The position numbers and the translations under genes were made by a program. Positions 17,168 to 26,820 of a stretch of 64,000 nucleotides of DNA are shown here, piece after piece. The notes below the pieces were generated by a model. It had not been told where the DNA came from. It ran no database searches and saw only the letters and a list, made by a program, of their open reading frames with translations. How positions within the stretch are numbered: the stretch's first letter is position 1; every line of letters begins with the position of its first letter. The DNA comes from Marinobacter sp. F4206. GTDB lineage: Bacteria; Pseudomonadota; Gammaproteobacteria; Pseudomonadales; Oleiphilaceae. Location of the stretch: assembly GCF_019392195.1 (NCBI RefSeq), contig NZ_JAHXKI010000004.1, positions 124,001-188,000 of the forward strand. Reading direction: 5' to 3'.

Positions 17168-17617
17168 ATGTCATTAGGCAGCATTTTTGACATCGCCGGT
17201 TCCGGCATGACTGCGCAATCACTGCGGCTGAATACGACGGCATCCAACATTGCCAATGCGGAGACGGCCAGCTCCAGCACCGAGACAACCTATCGGGCCC
17301 GAAAGCCCGTGTTTGCGGCCATCCACCAGTCGATGCTCAATCCCGACAATCAGGGCCTGGCCTTTTCCAGCGAGCAGGGTCCCGGGGCAGGGGTTCGCGT
17401 TGAGGGGGTTGTCGAGAGTCAGGCAGATCTCCAGATGCGGTATCAGCCTGAGCATCCGGCAGCGAATGAAGACGGTTACGTGTTCTATCCGAACGTCAAT
17501 GTGGTGGAGGAGATGGCCGACATGATGTCGTCATCCCGCAGTTACCAGATGAACGTGGACATCATGAACACCGCCAAATCCATGATGCAGCGAATCCTGA
17601 CCCTCGGTCAGCAGTAA
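17168..17617 (+). CDS. flgC: Flagellar basal-body rod protein FlgC
   Basis: A 149-residue rod protein. The N-terminus has the rod motif NTTASNIANAETASS, and the C-terminus has the family signature VNVVEEMADMMSSSRSYQ. It assembles with FlgB, FlgF and FlgG into the rod. It follows flgB by 34 bases with AAGGAG ahead of the ATG, and is followed by flgD after 18 bases. Confidence 0.97.
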   Translation: MSLGSIFDIAGSGMTAQSLRLNTTASNIANAETASSSTETTYRARKPVFAAIHQSMLNPDNQGLAFSSEQGPGAGVRVEGVVESQADLQMRYQPEHPAANEDGYVFYPNVNVVEEMADMMSSSRSYQMNVDIMNTAKSMMQRILTLGQQ

Positions 17618-17635
17618 TCCGGAGAGGAGTAAGCA

Positions 17636-18313
17636 ATGAGCGCAATTAACGCAACAGACGCTTCGGATGTTCTGAGCCAGTACCAGCTGAAACAGCAGGG
17701 TGGCGCCGATGGCAACAGCGAGCTGGGCAGAAACGAGTTCATGGAGCTGATGCTGGCCCAGTTGAAGAATCAGAATCCGCTGGAGCCCCAGGATAACGGC
17801 GAGTTTATCTCACAGCTTGCCCAGTTCAGCTCGCTGGAAGAGATGCAGAAACTGTCGGGTACCGTCGATGACGTGGTTGGGCAATTCCGGTCGACCCAGG
17901 CTCTGCAAGCGTCAGCTATGGTCGGCAAGACCGTGTTGGCGCCGTCCAGTGTCGGCATTCTTGGTGCGGACGGTGAAATCAGCGGCACGATCGCCGTGCC
18001 GGCCTCGACCGGTGGCATGCGTTTGTCAGTGCAGAATCAGGCCGGCGAACTGGTTCGTCAGATTGATCTGGGCAGCAGCCCGGCCGGCATGAAGTCGTTC
18101 AGCTGGGATGGCCAGGACGGCAACGGCAATCCATTGCCGCCAGGCCCCTACCGGATTGTGGCGGAAGCTTCCTACCCGGGCGGGACGCAACAGCTGGGGA
18201 CCATGGTGAGCGCCAATGTGGACAGCGTTTCGCTGGGCCAGAACGGCTCCATTACATTGAATCTGGCAGGCATGGGTTCAATTGCCCTGTCCGACGTAAA
18301 ACAAATCAACTGA
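17636..18313 (+). CDS. flgD: Flagellar hook cap protein FlgD
   Basis: A 225-residue protein that caps the growing hook and lets FlgE subunits polymerise. The N-terminal FlgD signature FMELMLAQLKNQNPLEPQDN is followed by FISQLAQFSSLEEM; the C-terminal half is the FlgD Ig/Tudor-like region with SWDGQDGNGNPLPPGPY. Its place between flgC and flgE is standard. Confidence 0.97.
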   Translation: MSAINATDASDVLSQYQLKQQGGADGNSELGRNEFMELMLAQLKNQNPLEPQDNGEFISQLAQFSSLEEMQKLSGTVDDVVGQFRSTQALQASAMVGKTVLAPSSVGILGADGEISGTIAVPASTGGMRLSVQNQAGELVRQIDLGSSPAGMKSFSWDGQDGNGNPLPPGPYRIVAEASYPGGTQQLGTMVSANVDSVSLGQNGSITLNLAGMGSIALSDVKQIN

Positions 18314-18340
18314 TACCGGTGTCAGACCAAGGGGTGATTT

Positions 18341-20230
18341 ATGGCATTTAACACAGGGCTTAGCGGCCTTCGGGCTGCATCGGTGGATCTGGATGTCACC
18401 GGTAACAACATTGCCAACGCAAGTACCGTTGGTTTCAAGGGCAGCAGCGTTCAGTTCGGTGACCTCTACGCTAGCGGCTTTCTGAGTGGGGGTTCCAACC
18501 CGATTGGCGACGGTGTTCGCGTTCAGGACGTCAAGCAATCGTTCGGGCAGGGCAACATCAGCTTCACCGACAATGGCCTGGACATGGCCATCAGTGGCGA
18601 TGGCTTCTTCATCCTCAACAATGGCGGTGAGATTCGCTACTCACGGGCGGGCCAGTTCGGTATCGACAAGGACGGTTTCGTTACCAACAACCAGAACATG
18701 CGGGTTCAGGGTTACACCGCAGATGGTGACGGCAATCTGTCCGGTATCCGAGGCGATCTCCAGATTGAAACGGACAACCTGGCGCCACGCCGCACCACGA
18801 ACCTGACGACGGATCTGAACCTGGATTCCCGAGAGCCGGTTCTGGAGAACCGGGTAAGGGACATCGGCCCCCTTGGTGTCGCGGGTATTCGGGGCGAAAG
18901 CTTCTCGGTGCAATATACTGATGGTTCGCCGGATTACGCGGTATCGATCGATCCGACCGCATCAGCCAGGGAGGCGGCAGCCACTCTCAACGGTGTGCCT
19001 GGATTCAATGCTTCGGCGACCACCACCGCCCAGCTCAATGGCCTGACCGATGCCTTCATCTCCGGCGGAACCTTTTCGTTCAATCTGAACATCAACGGCA
19101 GCCCGCTGACCCTGGATACCAGCAGTATCTCCTCCCTGCAGGATCTTGCCGATGCCATCAATAATTCCAGTGAGACGGCCATTTCCGCCTCGGTCGTGGA
19201 CGACGGCTCCGGCACCGGTACCAACGTATTGCGGGTAATCCACAATCAGGGTGAGACCCTTGATTACACCTACAGCGACGGCACCACGACCGTGGGGCCA
19301 ACCCAGGTCCTCGGGGATGTGAATGTGACGGCGGACCGCGTTGTTGCCGGCCTTGATGACCCGGCTGACGGCAATTTCGAGACCGCCTTCAACGGATCAC
19401 CGATCCGGATCACCAACGAATTCAACCCGTTGGATCAGCGCACCTACAACCATGCGACGTCGGCGACCATCTATGACAGCCTCGGCAACTCTCACGAGAT
19501 TACCCAGTTCTTTGTGAAAGAGCCGTCACCGGGTAACGGCGTGGGGATTAGTGAGTGGTCCGTCTACTTGCAGATTGACGGTGAAATGGTTGCAGGCACG
19601 GATACCACGCCCTACACAGCCCGTTTTGATCAGGATGGCAATCTGCAATCCGTGAATGGCGACCCGGCTGGTGAAATCGTGGTGAGTGATTGGATCCCGA
19701 AAGATCAGAACGGCCAGCCCAATGGCGCTGACGGTCCTCCGGCACCAGGCACTCAGGTTGTCACGCCCATTCCGGAGCCACCGACCTCGTCCGCGTTTGT
19801 GATTGATGTCGGAGGCACTACCCAGTATGGCGCGGCCTTCGGGGTGAATGACCAGCAGCAGAATGGTTACACTACCGGCCGCTTGTCGGGGCTGGATGTT
19901 TCGGATCAGGGGGTTCTTTTTGCCCGCTATACCAACGGCCAATCCCAGGCGCTGGGGCAGGTAGCGCTTGCATCATTCAATAACACCAACGGGTTGTCCC
20001 CGGTCGGGGAAACCACCTGGGTAGAGACGTTCGAATCGGGACAGCCGATCATCGGTGCGCCGGATACCGGAACCCTGGGTTCCATCACGGCAAGCTCGGT
20101 GGAGGAATCGAACGTGGATCTGTCGGCGGAACTGGTTAACCTGATCATCGCCCAGCGTAATTATCAGGCCAACGCCAAGACGATCGAAACCTCCGATGCG
20201 GTCACCCAGACCATCATCAACCTTCGCTAA
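18341..20230 (+). CDS. flgE: Flagellar hook protein FlgE (long form)
   Basis: A 629-residue hook subunit. The N-terminal rod-type helix (VTGNNIANASTVGFKGSS) and the C-terminal helix ending NYQANAKTIETSDAVTQTI are conserved. The first 130 and last 150 residues match FlgE well. The middle, about residues 150-450, is an expanded variable outer-domain region, so the protein is clearly longer than the usual 400-460 residues of enteric and Pseudomonas hooks. It is the last gene before a second sigma-54 promoter. The gene appears intact, with no frameshift. Confidence 0.95.
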   Translation: MAFNTGLSGLRAASVDLDVTGNNIANASTVGFKGSSVQFGDLYASGFLSGGSNPIGDGVRVQDVKQSFGQGNISFTDNGLDMAISGDGFFILNNGGEIRYSRAGQFGIDKDGFVTNNQNMRVQGYTADGDGNLSGIRGDLQIETDNLAPRRTTNLTTDLNLDSREPVLENRVRDIGPLGVAGIRGESFSVQYTDGSPDYAVSIDPTASAREAAATLNGVPGFNASATTTAQLNGLTDAFISGGTFSFNLNINGSPLTLDTSSISSLQDLADAINNSSETAISASVVDDGSGTGTNVLRVIHNQGETLDYTYSDGTTTVGPTQVLGDVNVTADRVVAGLDDPADGNFETAFNGSPIRITNEFNPLDQRTYNHATSATIYDSLGNSHEITQFFVKEPSPGNGVGISEWSVYLQIDGEMVAGTDTTPYTARFDQDGNLQSVNGDPAGEIVVSDWIPKDQNGQPNGADGPPAPGTQVVTPIPEPPTSSAFVIDVGGTTQYGAAFGVNDQQQNGYTTGRLSGLDVSDQGVLFARYTNGQSQALGQVALASFNNTNGLSPVGETTWVETFESGQPIIGAPDTGTLGSITASSVEESNVDLSAELVNLIIAQRNYQANAKTIETSDAVTQTIINLR

Positions 20231-20248
20231 TCCCAAGTAAGATAAACA

Positions 20249-20263
20249 TGGCACAACTCCTGC
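20249..20263 (+). promoter_or_regulatory. Sigma-54 promoter of the flgFGHIJKL operon
   Basis: The sequence TGGCAC-AACTC-CTGC matches the sigma-54 consensus with the correct 5-base spacer; only one -12 base differs. It lies in the 75-base gap between flgE and flgF. The likely start is around 20275, about 30 bases before flgF. Confidence 0.8.
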
Positions 20264-20305
20264 AGGAAGACTGGAAACAGTCAAAATTCCGGCAGGAGTT
20301 TTCCT

Positions 20306-21058
20306 ATGGACAAAGCCCTCTACATCGGTATGTCAGGTGCCAAGCAGAATATGCTGGCCCAGCGTGCCCATGCCAACAACCTGGCTAACGTCAGCACCAC
20401 CGGCTTCAAGAAGGACTTCGCCCAGGCCCGCAGCATGGCGGTGTTCGGCGAACATCATCCTACCCGGGCCTATGCCATGACCGAGCGCCCCGGTACTGAT
20501 CTGTCCGCTGGCGCGCTCATGGAAACCGGCCGGAAACTCGATGTAGCCCTGGAAGGGGAAGGCTGGCTGGCGATTCAGAATGATCGTGGCGAAGAGGTCT
20601 TCACCCGAACCGGAAGTCTTCAGATCGATGTCAACGGTCTTATGCGTCTGCCGGGCGGTGAACTTGTCCTGGGTAATGGTGGCCCGGTGGCGCTGCCTCC
20701 TTTCGATAATGTTCAGATCGGTGCTGATGGCACGGTGTCGGTGGTGCCGGTTGGTGGCGCTCCGGATGAGCTGGTGGAAGTGGACCGGCTGAAGCTGGTG
20801 AATCCGCCCTCTGATGCCCTGGAAAAGGGACTTGATGGTTTCATGCGGCGCAAGCCTGATCAGGCCATTGGTGGCGTGGAACCGCCGGATGCCAATCTCC
20901 GGGTGGCCACCGGCTTCCTGGAAAGCTCAAACGTGAACGCCGTTGAGGAAATGATTTCCAACCTTCAACTCTCCCGGCAATACGAGATGCAGGTGAAGGT
21001 AATGACCACGGCCAATGAAAATTCCGAAGCGGCGGCACGGCTGTTGCAGAACCTCTGA
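20306..21058 (+). CDS. flgF: Flagellar proximal rod protein FlgF
   Basis: A 250-residue rod protein, first gene after the internal sigma-54 promoter. It begins MDKALYIGMSGAKQNM and has the rod motif HANNLANVSTTGFKKDF; the C-terminus carries SSNVNAVEEMISNLQLSRQYE. These are the usual ends of FlgF. A GGCAGGAG ribosome site precedes the start. Confidence 0.96.
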   Translation: MDKALYIGMSGAKQNMLAQRAHANNLANVSTTGFKKDFAQARSMAVFGEHHPTRAYAMTERPGTDLSAGALMETGRKLDVALEGEGWLAIQNDRGEEVFTRTGSLQIDVNGLMRLPGGELVLGNGGPVALPPFDNVQIGADGTVSVVPVGGAPDELVEVDRLKLVNPPSDALEKGLDGFMRRKPDQAIGGVEPPDANLRVATGFLESSNVNAVEEMISNLQLSRQYEMQVKVMTTANENSEAAARLLQNL

Positions 21059-21140
21059 TAACAACTGAATACATTGGCCTGACGGGCTGAAAGCGGCAAA
21101 AAATGGCCGCACAGTCAGCCCCCGGCAAGGAGTAAGAATC

Positions 21141-21929
21141 ATGCATCCAGCACTTTGGGTCAGCAAAACCGGGTTGAGCGCGCAGGACACCAACATGTCC
21201 ACCATTTCCAACAACCTGGCGAACGTGAACACCACTGGCTTCAAGCGGGACCGGGCGGTATTCCAGGATCTGCTGTATCAGATCAACCGGCAACCCGGTG
21301 GCCTGAGCACCCAGAACTCCGAGCTGCCTTCGGGGCTGCAGTTGGGCACGGGTGTCCGGGTGGTTGGTACGGCAAAACAGTTTTCCCAAGGCAACCTTCA
21401 GGTTACCGAACAGCCCCTGGATATGGCGGTGAATGGTCGGGGCTTCTTCCAGGTCCAGCTGCCGGACGGGCAGGTGGCTTACACCCGGGACGGCCAGTTC
21501 CAGCTTAACGCCGATGGCGATGTCGTGAATCCGGACGGGTACGCGCTGGAGCCTGCTATTACGGTTCCGGAGAACGCCACCACCATTACCATTGGCAAGG
21601 ACGGGACGGTGACGGCCGTGACCGATGACCAGGCCGCTCCGGTGAATCTGGGTCAGGTTACGCTGGTGGACTTCGTCAACCCGCAGGGCCTGCAGGCGAT
21701 CGGTAACAACCTGTTCAAGGCAACCAATGCCAGCGGTGATCCCGCGGAGGGCGAGCCCGGGCTCGCCGGACTGGGCACCGTTGAGCAGGGCTCCGTGGAA
21801 GCCTCCAACGTGGAAGTGGTGGAAGAGCTGGTCAACATGATCACGACCCAACGCGCCTACGAGATGAATTCGAAGGTCGTATCCACCACCGACCAGATGC
21901 TGCAGTTCATCACCAACAATATCGGTTAA
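21141..21929 (+). CDS. flgG: Flagellar distal rod protein FlgG
   Basis: A 262-residue distal rod subunit. The start MHPALWVSKTGLSAQD and the rod motif ISNNLANVNTTGFKRDR are typical of FlgG, as is the C-terminal SSNVEVVEELVNMITTQRAYE. The length equals that of the Pseudomonas and enteric proteins. GGCAAGGAG lies upstream of the ATG; it is separated from flgH by three bases. Confidence 0.97.
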   Translation: MHPALWVSKTGLSAQDTNMSTISNNLANVNTTGFKRDRAVFQDLLYQINRQPGGLSTQNSELPSGLQLGTGVRVVGTAKQFSQGNLQVTEQPLDMAVNGRGFFQVQLPDGQVAYTRDGQFQLNADGDVVNPDGYALEPAITVPENATTITIGKDGTVTAVTDDQAAPVNLGQVTLVDFVNPQGLQAIGNNLFKATNASGDPAEGEPGLAGLGTVEQGSVEASNVEVVEELVNMITTQRAYEMNSKVVSTTDQMLQFITNNIG

Positions 21930-21932
21930 GCC

Positions 21933-22634
21933 ATGAAACGCATCATTCCAACCCGCATGTTCAAAGGGGCACCGACACTGATTCTGGTTGGTGTGCTGAT
22001 TGTGCTGCAGGGGTGCACGGCCATGAGCCGGCCCCAGGCAGTGCCGGACGATCCCGAGTTCGCGCCGGTTCGTGCTCAGGCAATGATGCAGCGGGACCCG
22101 GAGTCCGGAGCGATTTTCCAGAACTCCCGGAACTACAATTTCTACGGCGACACCACGGCCTTGAACGTAGGCGATGTGCTGACCATTACCCTTGAAGAGT
22201 CAACGCGTGCGAGCAAGAACGCGGAAACCAGCATTAGCAAGGATAACGAGGTCAGCCTGCCCGAGCCGACCATCTTCGGAAAGAGCAATATCGGACTGGA
22301 TACCGCACTGAATCATGAGCGGGATTTCGAGGGCGCGGCGGAAGCGGATCAGAGCAACAGCCTGGCCGGTAACATCACGGTCACGGTGACCGAGGTTCTG
22401 CCCAACGGTGTGCTGCGTATTCGCGGTGAGAAATGGTTGTCCCTGACCAACGGGGATGAGTACATCCGGCTGACCGGATTGGTCCGGCCTGAGGACATCC
22501 AGCCCGACAATACCGTCGCTTCCAACCGTATCGCGGATGCCAGGATTGCCTATGGCGGTACCGGTGATTTCGACCAGGCGAATCAGATGGGCTGGCTGGC
22601 CCGCTTCTTCAACAGTGAGTGGTGGCCATTATGA
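21933..22634 (+). CDS. flgH: Flagellar L-ring lipoprotein FlgH
   Basis: A 233-residue outer-membrane lipoprotein that builds the L ring. The signal peptide ends at the lipobox LQGC near residue 28. The body shows [21 protein letters not shown] and [15 protein letters not shown], both hallmarks of FlgH. Its stop overlaps the flgI start by four bases, so the ring proteins are translated together. Confidence 0.97.
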   Translation: MKRIIPTRMFKGAPTLILVGVLIVLQGCTAMSRPQAVPDDPEFAPVRAQAMMQRDPESGAIFQNSRNYNFYGDTTALNVGDVLTITLEESTRASKNAETSISKDNEVSLPEPTIFGKSNIGLDTALNHERDFEGAAEADQSNSLAGNITVTVTEVLPNGVLRIRGEKWLSLTNGDEYIRLTGLVRPEDIQPDNTVASNRIADARIAYGGTGDFDQANQMGWLARFFNSEWWPL

Positions 22635-23728
22635 GTCTGAAAAAATTCCTGGCCGCAACGCTGATGCTGTCGCTCTTTGCCGCGCCGGTGCTGGCGGATC
22701 GTCTCAAGGACCTGGCCCGAATCAAGGGCGTGCGTAACAACCAGCTGGTGGGTTATGGCCTGGTAGTGGGACTTGATGGTACCGGTGACAAAGCGCCGTT
22801 CACCAACCAGACCTTCCGCAACATGATGAATCAGTTCGGCGTGACCTTGCCGGAGGGTGTAAATCCCAACCTCAAGAATGTGGCTGCCGTTACCGTCAGC
22901 GCGACCTTGCCGCCGTTTGCCAAGCCGGGGCAGGAGCTGGACATCACGGTATCGTCGATTGGCAACGCCGAAAGTCTGCGGGGCGGCACCTTGTTGATGA
23001 CGCCGCTGAAGGGCGCGGATGACAACATCTATGCCATGGCCCAGGGCAGCCTCGTGGTTGGTGGTTTCGGGGCTCAGGGACAGGACGGTTCACGTATCAC
23101 CGTTAATATTCCGAGTGTGGGCCGCATTCCGAACGGGGCGACCATTGAACGGGAGGTGATCTCGCCGTTTTCCAAGGGCGACACCATTACTTTCCATCTG
23201 TTGCGCCCGGACTTCACCACGGCGCGCCGGGTGGTGGAAGCCGTCAACGGTCATCTGGGGCCGGACATGGCCTATGCCCATGACGCCACGTCCATTTCGG
23301 TTCGTGCACCGAGGGATCCGTCCCAGCGAGTGAGCTTCCTGTCCATCCTCGAGAACATCAACGTGGATCCCGCTCAGGATGCCGCCAAGGTGGTCATTAA
23401 CAGCCGGACCGGAACCATTGTGGTCGGCCAGAATGTTCAGGTCAGCCCTGCGGCGGTGACCCACGGCAACCTGACCGTCACAATTCAGGAAAACCCGAAT
23501 GTGGTCCAGCCAAACCCCTTTGCCGGTGGCGAAACCGCACTTGAGCAGGACAGCCAGATCGCCATCACCGAGGAACCGGCCCGGATGTTCAAGTTCGGAC
23601 CGGCGGTCACGCTGAACGACATCGTCCAGGCCGTGAATCAGGTCGGTGCGGCACCGGGTGACGTCATGGCGGTACTGGAAGCGCTCAAACAGGCCGGTGC
23701 CCTTCGCGCCGAGCTGATCGTGATCTAG
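22631..23728 (+). CDS. flgI: Flagellar P-ring protein FlgI
   Basis: A 365-residue periplasmic P-ring subunit with a 22-residue signal peptide ending APVLA. The mature start [20 protein letters not shown] is invariant in the family; [20 protein letters not shown] at the end is the FlgI C-terminus. The ATG at 22631 overlaps the flgH stop (ATGA) and coincides with the signal peptide, so it is chosen over the GTG at 22619. Confidence 0.97.
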   Translation: MSLKKFLAATLMLSLFAAPVLADRLKDLARIKGVRNNQLVGYGLVVGLDGTGDKAPFTNQTFRNMMNQFGVTLPEGVNPNLKNVAAVTVSATLPPFAKPGQELDITVSSIGNAESLRGGTLLMTPLKGADDNIYAMAQGSLVVGGFGAQGQDGSRITVNIPSVGRIPNGATIEREVISPFSKGDTITFHLLRPDFTTARRVVEAVNGHLGPDMAYAHDATSISVRAPRDPSQRVSFLSILENINVDPAQDAAKVVINSRTGTIVVGQNVQVSPAAVTHGNLTVTIQENPNVVQPNPFAGGETALEQDSQIAITEEPARMFKFGPAVTLNDIVQAVNQVGAAPGDVMAVLEALKQAGALRAELIVI

Positions 23729-23736
23729 GTGGCGTG

Positions 23737-24723
23737 ATGCAGGACTATCAGGTTAAACAGGCCCAGGTTTATACCGATTTCAGCGGATTGAATGCCCTGA
23801 AATCCCAGGCGCGTACCGACAAGCAGGCGGCTTTGGAAGAAGTGGCGCGCCAGTTCGAGAGCCTGTTTCTGTCTGAGATGCTGAAATCGATGCGCAAGGC
23901 CGGAGACGTCTTTGCCGAGGGTAATTACCTTAACAGCAGCCAGTCCGAATTCTATCGGGACATGTTCGACAGCCAGTTGAGTCTGACCATGGCGAAGGGT
24001 CAGGGAACGGGACTTGCCGAGGCGCTGGTTCGCCAGCTGGGGCAGCAAGCGCCGGGGCTGGATAGCCAGGGCGGCAGGCTGGCCGGACACAAGGCGAGCC
24101 TCGCCGATTACGATCGCAGTCTGCCGGCCTTGTCTGCTCGACTCCCGGAGCAGCTCGAAAAGGTGGAGACGGTGGCCCAAGAGGCGTTGCCGGCACCGGT
24201 GCCTGATAAACGGGCGTTGCCCGAGCAATTCGATTCCCCGGAACACTTCGTACGCGAACTGCTGCCGGTGGCTGAACGCATCGCCCGTGATTCCGGCATC
24301 GATCCGAAGCTGATGGTGGCTCAGGCCGCACTCGAAACCGGATGGGGCCGCCACATGATTAAAGGGGACGACAGCAAGCCGAGTTTCAACCTGTTCGGTA
24401 TCAAGGCCGATACTCGCTGGCAGGGTGATGCGGTAACCATCACCACCACAGAGTACCGGGAAGGATTGCCGCTCAAAGAGCAGGCGGATTTCCGGGCCTA
24501 CCCGGATTACGAATCGAGCTTTCGGGACTACGTCTCTTTCCTGGAGTCTAATCCGCGCTACCGCGACGTTCTCTCCGTTGCCGACGAACCGGAGGTTTTC
24601 GCTGACAAGCTCCAGGAAGCCGGTTACGCAACCGACCCCAACTACGGTGAAAAGATCCGCCGGATCATGAACCGTGATTCACTGATGACGCTGTCCATGG
24701 GCAGTGAAGGGATGAAGGAGTAA
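23737..24723 (+). CDS. flgJ: Flagellar rod-cap muramidase FlgJ
   Basis: A 328-residue two-domain protein. Residues about 15-110 are the rod-binding cap (FESLFLSEMLKSMRKAGD). Residues about 170-320 form a glucosaminidase domain with the likely catalytic glutamate in ALETGWGRHM. It cuts peptidoglycan to let the rod pass. This dual form is standard in gammaproteobacteria. The ATG at 23737 follows AGGTGG; a GTG one codon earlier is possible. Confidence 0.96.
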   Translation: MQDYQVKQAQVYTDFSGLNALKSQARTDKQAALEEVARQFESLFLSEMLKSMRKAGDVFAEGNYLNSSQSEFYRDMFDSQLSLTMAKGQGTGLAEALVRQLGQQAPGLDSQGGRLAGHKASLADYDRSLPALSARLPEQLEKVETVAQEALPAPVPDKRALPEQFDSPEHFVRELLPVAERIARDSGIDPKLMVAQAALETGWGRHMIKGDDSKPSFNLFGIKADTRWQGDAVTITTTEYREGLPLKEQADFRAYPDYESSFRDYVSFLESNPRYRDVLSVADEPEVFADKLQEAGYATDPNYGEKIRRIMNRDSLMTLSMGSEGMKE

Positions 24724-24728
24724 CTGCA

Positions 24729-26777
24729 ATGGCGGGACTGATCGGTATTGGTCTGAGCGGTATCCTGAGTCATCAGTCGGCTCTGAATACCACTGGCAAC
24801 AACATCACCAACGCAAACACGCCGGGGTACAGCCGCCAGGAAGTGCTTTTTGAGACCCAGGAAGGTCAGCGCACCGGCGCCGGAACCGTTGGCAGCGGCG
24901 TCAGTATCTCCGATATCCGTCGTCTGGCGGATGAATACCTGGTTCAGCAGGTTCGTGAAGACAGCACCCTGTTTAGCGAGCAGGAAACCCTGAACTCGGA
25001 ACTCACGCGGTTGGATAACCTGCTCGGTGGCGAGTCCACCGGGCTGAGCAATGCTCTGAACAATTTCTTTGCGGCCCTTCAGAACGCTGCGGAAGATCCG
25101 ACGTCATTGCCGCAGCGCCAGCTGGTGCTGAGCGAGGCTCAGCAAATCGTCAATCGATTCCAGGCCCTGAACCAGGAATTTATTCAGCAGCGCGAATCGG
25201 TCAAAACCCAGATGGAGCAGGGGGTCAAGGATGCCAACACCCTGCTCAAGAGTATTGCGGAACTGAACCTCGCCATTTCCGAATCACCGGGTATCGCCCA
25301 GGGCCAGATGCCCAACGAACTGCTGGATAAACGCGACGAAAAGCTCAGGCAGCTTTCGGAGCTGGTCAACATCAAGGTCACCGAAGGTGAGGGCAGTCAG
25401 GTCAACGTTTCACTGACCAACGGCCTTTCTCTGGTGGTTGGCAGCAATGCGGCCCAGCTCGGGACCGAGGAAAGTGCCGAGGACCCGACCCGGCTGTCCT
25501 TCACGCTGTCCAATGGCGGTCGCACGCTCAATATTGATGAGCAGATTACCGGCGGTAAGCTTGGGGGATTGCGTCGTTTTGATAACGAAGCGCTGAAACC
25601 GGCGTTCGACGAACTCGGGCGTATCGCGATCGCCCTGTCGGCGGCGATGAATCACCAGCATGAGATCGGGATGGACCTCGAAGGCGATCTCGGCGGTCTG
25701 TTCTTCACTGACATCAATTCGCTGGAAGCCCAGCGCAGCCGGGTTGTTGCCAATGCCAACAACCAGTCACCCCAGACGGGCCAGCTGGCGGTAGAGATCA
25801 CCGACAGTTCGGCGCTGGCAGCGGGCACCTATACCCTCCAGTTCAGTGGCGATGGTCGCAGTTATGAGTTGATCGACAAGGCAACCGGCGAGACCGTGAA
25901 CCAGGGCCGTCTGCCGGATCCTGTTCAATCTGAAATCTCCATGCCCGGATTCAATATCCGGGTGGAAGGCGGCACCTTCAATCCGGGTGATAAATACCTC
26001 ATCCAGCCCACCAGGAACGCTGCGGAGAGCATTGGCCTTGAGGTCGACCGCGAAGAGGATCTGGCCTTCGCGAGCCCGATCCGGGCCGAGGCTGGCGACG
26101 AGAACATCGGTACCGGTGCGATTGATCAGGGCACTATGCTCAATGTGCGGAACCCGTTCACCAATTCGGTGTTGCCAGAGTTCTCCCAGCAGGGGCAATT
26201 GTCGCCCCCGCTGGAAATACGTTTTCGGGACGACGCCGGAACCCTGGTTTATGACGTCTACGATGCGTCCAGTGGTGCCATCCTGGAGGCGGGCGATGCC
26301 GCCGCCGTCCCTCCGGTGAACACCTTTACACCGGGCGTATCCAACAAACTCTTCCCGGAAGACCCGTCAGATCCGGACTATCGGGGATTTCAGTTCGAGG
26401 TGAACGGCGAACCGGCACCCGGTGACAGCTTCGTGATCGGGTATAACAGCAACGGCGTTTCCGATAACCGGAATGCGGAATTCCTGGCGGCCCTTGGCAC
26501 AGCGAACACCATGAACAATGGCAGTCAGAGCTTTGCCGAGGGGTATGCTGGCCTGGTGGAGGATGTGGGCGTCAAGACGCGCCAAAGTCAGCTTGATATG
26601 GACGCGGGCAAGACCCTTCTGGAGCAATCTACCAATCAGCGGGAATCCGTTTCCGGCGTTAATCTCGACGAAGAAGCCGGCAAACTGATTCAGTATCAGG
26701 CCGCCTACAATGCCTCTGCCCAGGTGATGTCGGTGGCGCAGGATTTGTTCAATACGCTGTTACAGAGTTTCCGGTAA
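24729..26777 (+). CDS. flgK: Hook-filament junction protein FlgK (HAP1)
   Basis: A 682-residue junction protein. It has the rod-type N-terminus NTTGNNITNANTPGYSRQE and the conserved C-terminus GVNLDEEAGKLIQYQAAYNAS ending in LFNTLLQSFR. The central part contains the variable D2/D3 regions and is longer than in enterics (about 550). It follows flgJ by five bases; the export chaperone FlgN is not encoded nearby. Confidence 0.95.
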   Translation: MAGLIGIGLSGILSHQSALNTTGNNITNANTPGYSRQEVLFETQEGQRTGAGTVGSGVSISDIRRLADEYLVQQVREDSTLFSEQETLNSELTRLDNLLGGESTGLSNALNNFFAALQNAAEDPTSLPQRQLVLSEAQQIVNRFQALNQEFIQQRESVKTQMEQGVKDANTLLKSIAELNLAISESPGIAQGQMPNELLDKRDEKLRQLSELVNIKVTEGEGSQVNVSLTNGLSLVVGSNAAQLGTEESAEDPTRLSFTLSNGGRTLNIDEQITGGKLGGLRRFDNEALKPAFDELGRIAIALSAAMNHQHEIGMDLEGDLGGLFFTDINSLEAQRSRVVANANNQSPQTGQLAVEITDSSALAAGTYTLQFSGDGRSYELIDKATGETVNQGRLPDPVQSEISMPGFNIRVEGGTFNPGDKYLIQPTRNAAESIGLEVDREEDLAFASPIRAEAGDENIGTGAIDQGTMLNVRNPFTNSVLPEFSQQGQLSPPLEIRFRDDAGTLVYDVYDASSGAILEAGDAAAVPPVNTFTPGVSNKLFPEDPSDPDYRGFQFEVNGEPAPGDSFVIGYNSNGVSDNRNAEFLAALGTANTMNNGSQSFAEGYAGLVEDVGVKTRQSQLDMDAGKTLLEQSTNQRESVSGVNLDEEAGKLIQYQAAYNASAQVMSVAQDLFNTLLQSFR

Positions 26778-26820
26778 TGGAACTGGTAACGGTCACAATG
26801 GCAGCGTGAGGTGATAAGAG

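Noticed and set aside
20841-21851. A 336-codon minus-strand frame across flgF and flgG
   Set aside because: It is antisense to certain flagellar genes and spans their promoter-free junction. No motif is seen.
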